Source: Edaphochlamys debaryana
Lineage: Eukaryota; Chlorophyta; Chlorophyceae; Chlamydomonadales
Assembly (NCBI GenBank): GCA_016858145.1
Contig: JAEHOE010000051.1
Coordinates: 372,001 to 436,000, forward strand
Length of the DNA stretch: 64,000 bases
Reading direction: 5' to 3'
This document shows, piece after piece, positions 35,633 through 46,700 of this stretch. Position numbers and translations under genes: made by a program. The number at the start of each line of letters is the position of its first letter. The stretch's first letter is position 1. The notes under the pieces are model-generated. The model saw nothing but the letters and a program-made list of their open reading frames with translations. It did not search any database and was not told where the DNA came from.

Positions 35633-38208
35633 ATGTTCAACCGCCGGCCGCTGTGGCGGCGCCTGTACGCGCGCGTGGGTGAGCCGCGGCCTGGGACTTG
35701 CTGCCCCTGCTTGTCGACGCGTAGGTGAGCTCCGCTGAACCCGGCGCGGCCTCGCACGTGCTTCTACCTCACTCTAGCTAGTCTGCTCACCCGTGCCCGC
35801 ACCTTCCTCACCCCCAAACCCCCCAGCCGAGGCCCTGGGCTTCCGTGACCCCGTGGCGGCAATGAACGAGGCCCTGGCCCGGCAGCCGGACAAGATACGC
35901 GCGGTGGGGGAAAGGGGGACCGGAGAGCGAGGGGGGGGGCGGACTGATGAGGGCTGGGTGCGTGCGGGGGAAAGCGACACGTTTGCGCGCACGGTCCTGA
36001 CCTCTACCCCAGATATTCAATGCCACCTCGTGCCCGGTCCTTGCTTCTTGCCTTGCCTAACCTTAATGCGGTGCTCGCCACCCGTGCCCACCACCCAACC
36101 CCTAGGTCCGCATGACTGTTCGCAACGGCTCCCTGCTGGCCATGGGGCTGCAGCCCACCATGGTCTTCAACCCGCACTGGCACTGGGGGCCGGAGCGGGG
36201 GGGCTCGCTGCTCGAGGTGGGGTGTGGGGATGGGTGGGTGGGGGGTGGGGACCACGGAGGTGCGGTGCGGGCCTCGCCTGGCCGCGCCTGCGAGCGTATG
36301 TGCTCCCTCATACACGCACTGCAGGACCTTTCCCGCGGCCTGCACGTCGTCCTAGTACTCCCGCCTCCCGCCTACCTACTGCTACCTCCGCACACCGGCT
36401 CGCTCGTTGCCCGTCCCTGCGACCCCTCCCCGCCCCCCCCTGCCCCATCCCCCCCCTTCAGGTCCTCCGCGTGGAGGGCAGCCGCCTGTTCGTGCGCGAC
36501 CCCTCCCCCGCGCCCTCCCCCCCCATGACCTGCCTCACCTGCTGGCTGGCCGCCACCTGGCCCTGGCTGCCCCTGCCCGCGCTGCCGCCCGGTGTGGCTA
36601 TACAGACGCGTACGCTGCGGCTGGAGGGCTGGGTGGACGTGGGAACGGGGGAGGTGAGGGGTGGGAGGGGAGGGGGGGGGAGGGCTGGGGGAAGGGCTGG
36701 GTGGACGTGGGGAGCGGGGAGGTGGGGCGGAGGGGAGAGGGGAGGGCTGGGTGGACGTGGGAAGAGGGGAACGGGGAAGGGAGGGCAACTAACGGGAAGG
36801 GGAAGACTAGGACGACAGGGGAAGGCCCAAATGTGGATGTATGGGAGATTGCATAAGGGGTGCTGCACAGGAGTCTGCGATCAGCGTATCAGGAACATTT
36901 CTGACGCTTCAGGTAAAGCCCACCCCACCCCTCATCACCTCCCCCCAGGTGGAGTTTGACTTCGTTTCCTCCTTCGAGACGCAGCTGGCGGGCGGGCTGT
37001 GGAAGACGCAGCCGCTGTCGGTGGCGGCAAAGATGGGCACCGGTGAAGGGGGCGGGGGGGGCTGGGTGGTAGGTGTGCGGCATGCATGAAGTAAGCAAGG
37101 TGAAGGGCAGGTGATGGGCACGGGTGAGGAGAGTGTGTGTGTGTGTGGAGCGAGGGAAATAGCGAGGCCGCCAGTCCCGAAGCTTTGCTCTGCAAGGCCG
37201 GCCCACCAGTCGGCCGCAACCCGCCTCCCTCATCTCTCTCCTCACACACCCACACAACGGGTACTCCCTAAACACCCACACACATGTCCCCTGAACCGTA
37301 CACTCCCTCCCCCTTCTCCTCCCCCACCTCCCCCTCCCCCCCCCCCAGGCAGCCAGTCCGGTCTGGTGTTCGCTGCGGCCGGGGAGCCGGTGCGGGGGGC
37401 CAAGGCCACGTGCGTTGGGGGGGGGGAAGGGGGGATCCAGGGCTGGTCCGAAGGTCTGGCCAAGTGGCTATCGTTCAGCAATGGGGAGGCGTTGACGCGG
37501 GTGATAGTGATCTCATCAACATTGCCCCTCCCCCCACCCAGTCCCTCCCCCCTCCCCCCACCCCCCGCGGCCCCTCAGGCTGGTGGCCCTGTCCCTGGTG
37601 CCCACCACTCCCGACGCATGGCAGAACTGGGTGCTCACCCTGCCCACGGACGCGCTGACCGTGCTCAAGGTGGGGGCGGGGGGGGGAAGACGGGGGAAAA
37701 ACGGGGGGAGAAACGTGTGTGTATGGGCGTGTCGGCGTGTGGGTGCTCACCCTGCCCACGGATGGGCTGACCGTGCTCGAAGTGTGTGTGTGTGGGGGGG
37801 GAGGGAGGATAGGGTGGGATCTGGGGTAAGGGAGGCATGGGGGCAAGTAGTTTCGGGGAGACATGGGGGGGGGGAGACATGGGGGGGGAGACATTCGGGG
37901 AGACATTCGGGGAGACATGGGGGGGGAGGCATGGGGGGGGAGGCATGGGGGGGGAGGCATGGGGGCAAGTAGTTTCGGACCTGGGGGAGGGCATGGGGTG
38001 GGAGGCGGTGACGCAGTGCTCATGGACACGCTGCTCCAGGTGCTCAGGGTGGTTCGGGAGGGTTGTTTGATGAGGGAGGGGCAGGAGGTCGTGTAGGGGA
38101 CGGGGCCTGGCTAACGCTCTCACGAACCGAGACGGGTACCCCGCGCCCCTTCCTCTTCCCCCCCCCCCCCCCCAGGTGCGTCTCGAGTTCTTACCCCGAG
38201 ACGAATGA
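35633..38208 (+). CDS. Conserved-looking protein, function unknown
   Basis: Eight exons, 35633..35678, 35827..35903, 36106..36216, 36462..36653, 36949..37042, 37349..37409, 37579..37669 and 38176..38208, give 234 residues in phase. The ATG at 35633 is the first in frame. The N-terminus is basic (FNRRPLWRRLYARV). The body alternates hydrophobic strands: MTVRNGSLLAMGLQPTMVFN, a Trp-rich TCWLAATWPWLPLP, then VEFDFVSSFETQLAGGLW and the C-terminal TPDAWQNWVLTLPTDALTVL. It reads like a compact beta-rich fold rather than low-complexity filler, which supports a real gene. No family is recognised. A plastid or mitochondrial location would fit the basic start, but no clear transit peptide is shown. The final exon codes only 10 residues plus stop. 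Introns 4 and 7 contain copies of the preceding exon end. Confidence 0.65.
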
Positions 38209-39105
38209 CGGGGCTAGCTAAGGCAGGGCCGGGGGCCGTACTGCAGAGCTGCAGGGGGCGTACTGCAGAGCTGGGGACTCTGACCGGGCCTCGGTCCCAG
38301 ATTTCCGGCTATCTAGCACGACATCCCTTGCCGCGGTGGTGGCCATGGGTGGTGGCCATGGGTCTCGCTGTGGGATGCCGTGGGAAGGCGGTTCACAGGA
38401 GTGCAAGGCAGACAGGCTGACAGTCAGTGCACGACACGCACGGGAGGCATGAAGGCTTGGACGACCCGGGGGGGTGCCGAGTGGGTGCCGTTAGGGGTGG
38501 GTGCCGTTAGGCGTGGGTGCCGTTAGGGGTCCGCTGCAGGTCCAAGGGTGGGTGTGCCGTGGCCGGGGGTACGGTTTGCGAGCGCGGCAGCAGGGGGCAG
38601 AGACGTGACGGCGGTGGGAGGGGCGGGGGCAAAGAAGGGCCGGCACAGGGCCCCACCAACGCACTCTCTCTGCTGGTAGATTGTATGTGCAGGAGCCCCC
38701 AGACGTCCTGGCACTGATTGATGATGACTACAGACACGGCGGTAGAATGATGAAGGGGGTTCTACGGGCCCGGCCCTAGCTACGTGGCGTGACGACCGAA
38801 AGTCAGTCACGTAGCGTGGGTGTCGGTGTGCAGGTGGCACACCCAGTAGGTGGCGCTCTAGCTCAACCCCTCCCCTTCTGGAGGCGGTTCCTGCTGTTAC
38901 CATCGCATCCTCTGCTGACCGGGCTGATATGTGGGGTTTGGGGCAGGCAGGTGCGGCCGTGAGCAGAGCGCAGCCGAGCGAGGCGGAGCAGAGACAGCAT
39001 ACAACAACGTTAACGCTTTGCTCGTGCTTACACCGGTCAGTGCTGCCTACTGCAAAGTCCGCCTTCGTGGCCCTTCGTCAACTCCCGCTCACCGGATAAG
39101 AAACG
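38209..39105. other. 3' UTR and diverged flank of the inverted block
   Basis: No exon is seen. From about 38930 to 39105 the sequence still resembles the reverse complement of 55516-55690, at clearly lower identity than the 2.1-kb arms (shared pieces include GCTCACC and TTACACCG). The inverted duplication was therefore once longer, or its ends are decaying. No TGTAA for the 35633 gene was spotted here. Confidence 0.4.
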
Positions 39106-41187
39106 GAAACATGGGATGAATAAGACCGATTATACGGGCCTCAGTAGCCCCAGCAACGAAACACGGGCCTACCTCAGTGGCCCTCCGGTCCGTGCCCTCG
39201 CCCCCTGCCGGGCACATCTCGGTGCCAATCAAGTCAGTCCAAACAAGGTACCCGTCAGCCCTGCGGTCAAACAGTTCACTCCGAAGATCCCCCCCAGTCC
39301 TTCCTTGCTCAGTCACCCTAGCACCCTTGCGGCGCATCGACCTAACAAGAAACAATTGGTACCCCCCTTCAGTACTGCGCGCTTCGCAGTGCAACCGCTC
39401 CCCGCAACCGCCCTGATTCCCTAGCCTCCTTACACCCGCCGCCTGCCTCCAATCAGCTCTCAACTATGGCCAATCCTCACAGTGTATCCATCCAATTGCA
39501 CGTCAGCCGTGATCCGGCCGTACGGCGTCTCACAACGCTGCCGTACAGGCATGTCTGGGGCCTTGACCTCCTAGATGCGGCGCAGGGACCCCGCCCGGCA
39601 CGGCGCCCAGCAGCGGGCGTGGCGGGTGGGGATGACGCGGGCGGCGGCGGCGGCGGTGGCGGGGCGGTGGCTGGGGCCCTGCTGGGGCTGGGGCTTGACC
39701 GGTGCCGGGGCTTTGGCGGGTGCGGGTGCGGGTGCGGGTGCGGGCTGGGGCAGCTCGGGAGCCGCGTGCGCCTCGAGCCACGCCTCCGCGCTCCCTGCCC
39801 GGATGTCCTCACAGCCCGCTCCCTTTGCTAGCATGCTGGGGAGGGCGATGGAGAGGAGGATGTGGTCGAGAATGTCCTCCGCAGTGCGGACGTCCATCAG
39901 GCCGGCGGGGAGGCGGAGGCAGCCGGGGATGGGCTTGGCGGGGCGGGTGGGGACGGGGACAGGGCCGGTCTTGGTGACGGGGATGGGGCGGCTCAGTAGC
40001 TCGATAGCCGCAGTGACGTCAGCCTCAGCGGGAAGGGGCATGTCCTGGGGGAGGCGGGAGGGAAGGGGGAAGGGGTTATGGCGCTGTGTGAGGATCAGGA
40101 AGGGGTTCGACCCAAAACCTAGGTAAGAGCGTGTGGGCCAGGGGGGCCCGGGCTATGCTAGCTTTACACCACCAACTGTACTGAGCTCGAACAAACCCAG
40201 AGTTCTGCACCTTTCCCCCCTCACCTCGTCATTCTCGGTCGCAGTGTCGGTCATGTCTCCAGTCGCGGGTGCGGGCGATGCCTTGACGTCGGCCATCTCG
40301 GCGCCATCCTTGGGCTGGCAGGAGACGGGGCGCAGGAGGAAGGCGATGGCAGCCTCAATCTCGGCATCCGAGGGCGGGGTCATGTCCTGAGGGGGCAGCG
40401 AGCGAGCGGGAGGGAAGGGACTGTTCAGCAGCTGCTGCCGAGGACGAGCGCGAGGGCGGGGACGGTGGGGGCTGCGGAGCTGGGCACGCGTGCTGAACTG
40501 ACACGGATAGTTGGTTTGGGCCCCAGGCCAGCGTGAGTGTTTTAGCTACGTCCCGAACTGACCTCGTTCGAGTCATTCTCGCACGCGGGCTCGTAGGCGT
40601 CGTTGTCGAGCATCAGCTTGGTCGGGCTGGCGCCCACGGCCGGGATGGCCAGAGGCTCGTGGCTGAAGGTCATAGAGCTCATCTGAGGGCAAGATAGGGG
40701 CAAGAGGGTCGGTGAGTGACAAGTTGCGCGTCGGTCGGCACATGTGTTGGCGCACAGCCAGACGAAGCGGGACTCACCGGCTCGCCGACCTTGATATCCT
40801 CGTCGAAGATGCAGTTCTCGATGGTGGAGAAGCCGTCCATGGTGCGGCTTGGAGCGAGTCGCGCGGAACGCGATGTTACGCACGGCCGAGGTACAGCGTC
40901 GTTGGCTTTGTAAGGCGTGCGAGTCGCCGAATGGCAAGGGGAGTCTGTGTAAGCTGGAAGTAAGTGCCTGGATGCACGAGGTGAAACTTATGTGTAGGCG
41001 CCAGGGGGCCGCATGGGGGCCGTGCGACCAGCAGTTGCATGCTGCGGGGCACACAGATGGAAGCGCACTCGGGCGACCGGCCGGGGCTCCGCGGCCGCAG
41101 TTTCCATCATTTCATGCGAAGGTCTATCCATTCATTCCATGTTTGGTCGCGGTTTTGGCCCGGCCTGTGGCAGCGCCACTGGCATGT
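39106..41187. repeat. Left arm of a 2.1-kb inverted repeat
   Basis: This arm matches the reverse complement of 53426-55515 over its whole length with few substitutions and small indels. High identity starts at GAAACATGGGATGAATAAG (39106) and stops sharply at CATGT (41187), where the palindrome begins. The arm carries a complete four-exon gene with promoter and TGTAA signal. Confidence 0.85.
39571..40840 (-). CDS. Unknown 272-residue protein, left inverted copy
   Basis: Four exons, complement(39571..40044, 40225..40386, 40563..40682, 40778..40840), are in phase. The start MDGFSTIENCIFDEDIKVGE is acidic. Two exons begin with an Asp-Met pair (DMTPPSDAEIEAAIAFLL and DMPLPAEADVTAAIELLS), so the protein holds two related short helical segments, each an acidic stretch then an amphipathic helix. 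A third helix-like part follows (VRTAEDILDHILLSIALPSM), then a Pro/Ala tail (PAPAPAPAPAKAPAPVK) ending basic. A TGTAA on the minus strand at 39434-39430 lies 137 bp after the stop. The second intron has an unusual GTCAGT donor; reading through it gives a stop after a few codons. The family is not recognised. It differs from the right copy by a handful of residues and one extra codon (DSNE against DFE). Confidence 0.65.
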
Positions 41188-42537
41188 TCACAATGCGGCC
41201 CCTAACCCCCAACGCGCACAGCTCGGTCGCCAAGGGCCAAAGGTCGCGAGGCCCTACCAAGCGCCGCCAAAGCCATGCTGCCTTGCCGGCAGTGCTACCC
41301 CCCACTTCCCTCCCTGTGACCGTGTGCCTCGGGGCATCCGTTGCCCCGGCTGCCGAGTCACCGCTCCCTACGGCCCCCGCCGCTTCCCTTGGGGCTGACC
41401 TGACGGCGCAACTACTCCCGACTCGCCGCCTCGGCCCCTGCCCCCTGCCATGCGTTTTTAGCGCGGCAGCTTTGAAGGTTAGGCATCCGTGGCTCTGCAA
41501 GTGTGCGTGGCCAGTGCTTGGCAGGGCTGAAGTCCTCCCCGGCCCCCACTGCATGGGGCTCCCTGGCCCCGCCGTACCGTGCAACGGGGCCAGGGAAGCC
41601 AGTTGCAAACTGCCGCCTTCTCACGCCCTCGTGCTGTTCGAAGGGATGCGAGATGACCTCGTGCTTAGCTGGCTTGTCTGCGCTTGATGCCAGGCCCGCT
41701 ATGTGTCAGGAGCTAGCGCTCCGCAACGCTGCAGAGCAGCTTCACTAGTAGAGGCGTGCCACCCTGTCAAAGCGGTTGCCCCCAGCACCAGCTCCCGGCC
41801 CCGGGCAGCTGCGGCTGCTAGCTGCACGCGTCTGAAGCCTGGTCGTTTCAACAAACAATCAACGCCGACGGCGCAGCTGCTCTGGCGCCGGCATGCAGCT
41901 AGCAGCCGCAGCTGCCCGGGGCCGGGAGCTGGTGCCGGGGGCAACCGCTTTGACAGGGTGGCACGCCTCTACTAGTGAAGCTGCTCTGCAGCGTTGCGGA
42001 GCGCTAGCTCCTGACACATAGCGGGCCTGGCATCAAGCGCAGACAAGCCAGCTAAGCACGAGGTCATCTCGCATCCCTTCGAACAGCACGAGGGCGTGAG
42101 AAGGCGGCAGTTTGCAACGGGCTTCCCTGGCCCCGTTGCACGGTACGGCGGGGCCAGGGAGCCCCATGCAGTGGGGGCCGGGGAGGACTTCAGCCCTGCC
42201 AAGCACTGGCCACGCACACTTGCAGAGCCACGGATGCCTAACCTTCAAAGCTGCCGCGCTAAAAACGCATGGCAGGGGGCAGGGGCCGAGGCGGCGAGTC
42301 GGGAGTAGTTGCGCCGTCAGGTCAGCCCCAAGGGAAGCGGCGGGGGCCGTAGGGAGCGGTGACTCGGCAGCCGGGGCAACGGACGCCCCGAGGCACACGG
42401 TCACAGGGAGGGAAGTGGGGGGTAGCACTGCCGGCAAGGCAGCATGGCTTTGGCGGCGCTTGGCAGGGCCTCGCGACCTTTGGCCCTTGGCGACCGAGCT
42501 GTGCGCGTTGGGGGTTAGGGGCCGCTTTGTGAACATG
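41183..42537. repeat. Palindrome with 644-bp arms and 67-bp spacer
   Basis: Arm 41183-41826 is nearly identical to the reverse complement of 41894-42537; both arms are exactly 644 bases. The spacer is 41827-41893. Each outer end reads CATGTTCACAA. Long open frames inside are mirror images of each other (from MRPLTPNAH or its equivalent) and are not taken as genes. The structure can extrude as a long hairpin and, if transcribed, would give a long double-stranded RNA. Confidence 0.9.
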
Positions 42538-43023
42538 GGCTGGAGGCCCGAGGGGGACCGTAGCTCCGTTAAGCGCGGGAGGCCAGGTAGCGAGGGAGGT
42601 CGGGCGGTCAGCAGCCAGTGGTGGGCGGCGGTCGTTGGGGACTCTCGTGCGCGTGCATTGGCGCGAAGACCAGGCCAGGTGCAGGAAAGGCTGGGAGGTC
42701 GCGGTAGAGGAGGAGGGTTGATGGCGAGGCTGCCCGCCAGGAGGGCAGGGAGGTCGCGGGAGGGGAGGAGGGGCGCGAGGTTGCTGCGTTGCTCGCGACC
42801 AGGGTGACGGGAGTTTTGGTATGGGCCGTGACGAGGGACGCGATTGCGAGAGAGGGAGAGGCTGCTCGAGATAGAGGGCGGGGAGGAGGGTCGCGATGTG
42901 GCTTGCGCCCAGGGTGAAGGGAGGTTGGCGACACGGGCTGTGATGCATGCGCCTGCCCACGTAGTCGCCGTCATGCCCACTGTCGCGGTAGTCGCGGTCG
43001 GCGGGAATGCAGGGCGGAACTCA

Positions 43024-43099
43024 CCCCGTTGCGGGAGTCGAACCCGCGGCCGCGCCGCTGCGTGCGAGCGCAACGGCAGCGGCTGCACCGCGCACGGGG
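43024..43099 (-). other. tRNA-like sequence, probably not a functional tRNA
   Basis: On the minus strand a perfect T-arm (GCGGG-TTCGACT-CCCGC) is followed by AACGGGG. This pairs with CCCCGTG 76 bases upstream at six of seven positions. The middle does not make a normal tRNA: the anticodon stem closes on a six-base loop (CTCGCA) and the D-arm is poor. It could be a tRNA-derived relic or chance similarity to a pol III B box. Confidence 0.3.
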
Positions 43100-43208
43100 A
43101 CCTCGCCCGACGAGCCGTACCCGCTCGCCGGGGTCGTCGGCCTTGGTCGCGATGAAGGGGAGGTTGGACACGCAGGGCGCACGGGGTCGCGTGCGGAGGA
43201 GTGGTAGG

Positions 43209-43247
43209 CAGGTCGGCGGGGCGGCGAGATGGCGTGCCGCCGACCTG
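43209..43247. repeat. Perfect 11-bp hairpin in the Helitron 3' flank
   Basis: CAGGTCGGCGG (43209-43219) and CCGCCGACCTG (43237-43247) pair perfectly around a 17-base loop. Helitrons end in a GC hairpin, so this is a candidate. However, the sequence after it on the minus strand (CCTACCAC) has no CTRR. Confidence 0.6.
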
Positions 43248-43377
43248 CGGGAGACGCAGGCGAGGGTGGCGCCGTTGGCTGCGGGGCGAGTCGCTCGGCG
43301 AGTGTGTGTAAGAGCCGGCGGTGTCATACCTGACGGTCCCTGCGTGTCCGTTGTCCGCGAGTGCGAGCAAGGCTTGA

Positions 43378-43640
43378 ACGTCGGTGGTGGCAACCCAGGC
43401 CGACGCGCCCAGCTCGGTCAGTCTCGCGGTCGGAGGCGCAGCGCGCTGGCGGGCGGGCCGGGGCCCGAGAGGGGCGAGGGTATGCGTTTGGGGGCCGACA
43501 GAAAGGAGCGGTGGAGCCGACATACCAATGCAGCAACCCTCCCCTTCCCCGCACACCTGCCGGCGCCAGCAGCCGCAAAGTACCTCCGTAGTTTGGCTGG
43601 GAGTGTGTCGACGTCGGTGGTGGCAACCCAAGCCGACGTG
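43378..43640. repeat. Two copies of a CGTCGG hairpin
   Basis: The hairpin CGTCGG-TGGTGGCAACCCAGG-CCGACG at 43378-43404 recurs, with one change, near 43612-43638. Each can form a six-base-pair stem. They lie just after the Helitron stop codon (43704 on the minus strand), within diverged tandem repeats. Confidence 0.65.
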
Positions 43641-43703
43641 ACCCCCGGCCATGTGCGCGCGCAGCCCGCGGCTGCCGTGACTTTGTGGCCCGTCGCCCGG
43701 GCC

Positions 43704-46700
43704 TCAGGCGGTGCCACCGCCGCCGTGGCGGGCTGCACGGTTGCCGGCGACCTCGGGCACTAAGCCCGCCGCCTCAAGGGCGTCGGCCTTGCGTGTCGCC
43801 ACCAGCGACTCCGCCTCGAGGAACACCTCTGCGTGACGCAGCTTCGTCGCCGCAGCCCCGCGGAGCAGCAGCCGTCGCTCGGCCCGCAGGTCCTTTCGCA
43901 CGTGCGCGGCGCGCATGAAGGCGCAGACGATGATGTCCCGCGAGTGTGTGTTCCCCGCTGGGTACAGCGGCCGCAGCAGACGCACGTCGTCCATTGAGCC
44001 ATAGCGCGTGAGGATGACGTACAAGCAGGCCCGCTCGATGTGCCCGCTGGGCGGCAGGAGGTCCACCACCCACCTCGCTTTGCCAAAGCTGGAGCCCTGG
44101 ATGAAGTAGTCCGTGACGGCGTATGCGTCGCCGAGCGGGAGGTTGGTGCGGTGCACCTTGATGGTGCTCGCCCGTGTGGTGCCGTCGCCCTCGTCGTCGG
44201 CGTCGTGGCCGTCGTCGGCCGCGGCGGCACCCGCGTCGTCCGCGGCCTCGCCCGCCGCTCCCGCTGGGCCGGCGTCCGCCGGGTCGACGTGACGCTGCCG
44301 CCGCAGGGTGCGGACCCCGAAGGCGGTGCGGGTCTTGGTCGGGAGGACGGGGAACGCCAGCGGCTCCTGCAGGCCCTCGAACCCGTCCTTGCCAGACAGC
44401 ACGTCGGCTGGCACGGCGGCGTTGATTGGGACCACCAAGACGGCCTTGGGCAGGTACTTGAGGCACCAGTGCGGGCCCTGGCCGTCATCGTCGGCCTCAC
44501 GCTCGTCGGTGACCAGGCCCACGGCGCGGACCAGGTTGTTCCGGCACGCGCCAGCGTCACTGCCAGTCGTGTGCGTGAGGGCGAACAGCGCCCCCTCAAA
44601 GTACCATGTGTCGGCGGTGAGGTGGTCTGCCGACTTGTCCGGGGCGGTCAGCGCGCAGACGCGGTCGGTGTTGCTCAGCGGTCGCGGTCGGCCCTGGCCC
44701 CGCTTGGCTGCGGCCGAGTGCTCGGCGTTCCAGCACACCAGCCGCTTGCCGGCGAGCGCAGCCTCCCGCTTGATGATGGCGGTGTTGATGGTATGCCGCG
44801 GCTCGTGGCGCTGTAGCACCACTCGCGGGTGTTCGTGGGCGATGGTCGCGAGGTCGGGGATGGCGCGCGCGTTGAGCTTGGTGACGAAGTCGACCATCTC
44901 GTGCCACGAGGGGGCAGTGGTGCCGTTGAAGTAGCCGGCAAACTTGACCAGCTCGCGCCCGCCGGGCGTGTCCGTCTGGCGCTGCGGCTTGGACAGCATG
45001 AAGACATCTTGCACGGAGCGGTACAGCTCGAAGCCGTTCTTGGAGGGCGCGCCGCGGACGCCGAGCTTGCGGCGCCGTCGCGTGAGGCGGTGCGACTTGC
45101 CGGCGCCGTCGACGAAGGTTGCGTCGTCCGACGAGCTGCTGGCGTCGTGCGTGCCGTCCCCCGCCGGGTTGGCGTCGGCGCCCGTCAAGGGCCCGGGCCC
45201 GCCAGGGTCGTCAGCGGGTCCTGGGGCGCCGGCGGTGGGGTCCAGCCCGGGCGCCGGCTTTGGCAGGAAGTTCGCGGGCGTGAAGTTGGGGTCGCGCTCG
45301 CGGCGGTGGGCCCAGCGGTATACGGCGGTGCCGTTGGGCTGTACGTGCTGGTACACGTCGCCGACGAGCGCAAACGGCCGGCCTCGGAAGGCCTGTGCGC
45401 CCGGGGCATTCGGGTCCACGTGCGTGGGCCATCTCAGGTTGCGCTCACACGATGCCTGGCACGCGCCCAGGTGCTCGAGGCTGTTGTAGCCGACCTCATC
45501 GAGCACCAGGCACCCGTCGCCGATGTACAAGCGCACCTGCGGCAGCGGACCGGAGCGTGAGTGAGCAAGACAGCGACTGCATCTCGTACAGCACAACGAC
45601 CTGCCTACGCGCATGGCCCATGCCGCGCTCGTGGAACACTCACCAGACGTTGCGCGTCCTGGCCCGTCTTCAGACGGCTGCCTGGCGTCATCAGCTGGAA
45701 GGTGGCGTGTGTGGACAGCGAGCGCCGCGTGGAGTTGGTGAAGGCGAGGGCGGCGGACCACGAGAATGCCGCCGTCGCCGCCCAGTCGGCGTGCCCGTGC
45801 TGGAAGGTGTACCAGTTGAGGGCGTGGACGAAGCGGCTCTTGCCAAAACCCGCGCTGCCAACGACCATGATTTGCGGCGGCGTGCCGACGCACGACGTTC
45901 CGTCGCGCTTGTGCTGCAGCCACTGGTCAAAGTGGCGCGCGAGGAGCATGAAAGGCACGGCCTGGTCGACGGCGAGGGTGAAGAGCTGCACGGTGTCCTC
46001 GATGCTCGGCGGTTGAGCAAGCTTGACTAGTGGCGGCGTGTCGCCCGCGGGGACTTCGCGCTGCACCGCCCGTCCGTTCACGTCACGTGGGCACGTGAGG
46101 ACGACGGTGACCGCGTGGCCACGCCGCTTGATCTCCGCTCGCCATCGGGACGGTCCATGCCCGCCGCCACCGCCGGCACCAGCAGCGCCGCGACCTCCCG
46201 GACCGCGGCCGCTGGGTCCGGCGCCGCCGGCGTCAGCTGCTCCGTCCTCGCCGTGGTCCCCGGCGGCTCCCCGACCTCCTCCGGCCGCTATGGGCTGATC
46301 GAGGTGCGCGGCCGCCGCGTCGCCGCCCGCCTCGAATTTCTGAAGCTCGGAGGCCGCCTGTTTCAGCGACGCGCGCACGCTGGCCGAGCCCTTAAGCACG
46401 AACTTCAGTGACTCGCGGGGCCCGTCGGGGACGCCCAGGACGTCCGGGACCGCTGCGTCGGCGGCGTGGTACGCGTACGTGCTGCCGCCGTCGTTGCGAG
46501 GGAACATGATGTCCAACGGTCGGGCGGATAGGTCCATGTCCCGCGCGAGCCCCGCAGGGAGGCCCGTCTCGAGCGCCAAGGCTGCTTGTATGTCCTCGTC
46601 CGCCGCCTCCAGATCGCTGCCGCTGCCGGCGCCGTAACCGCCGTCCTCGCCGTCGCTGCCGTCTCGGCCGCGTCGCACGAGAGGCGCGCGTTCATCCCCA

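Noticed and set aside
41013..41687. Palindrome open frames (41013-41687 and its mirror in 42033-43652)
   Set aside because: They are mirror copies of the same sequence with unremarkable composition, no domain and no splice context; the inverted structure explains them.
44040..44816. Long plus-strand open frames opposite the Helitron gene (also 48211-49629 and 49775-51361)
   Set aside because: They are antisense shadows of GC-rich coding exons, with no domains and arginine-rich composition, while the minus strand gives in-phase exons with clear motifs.
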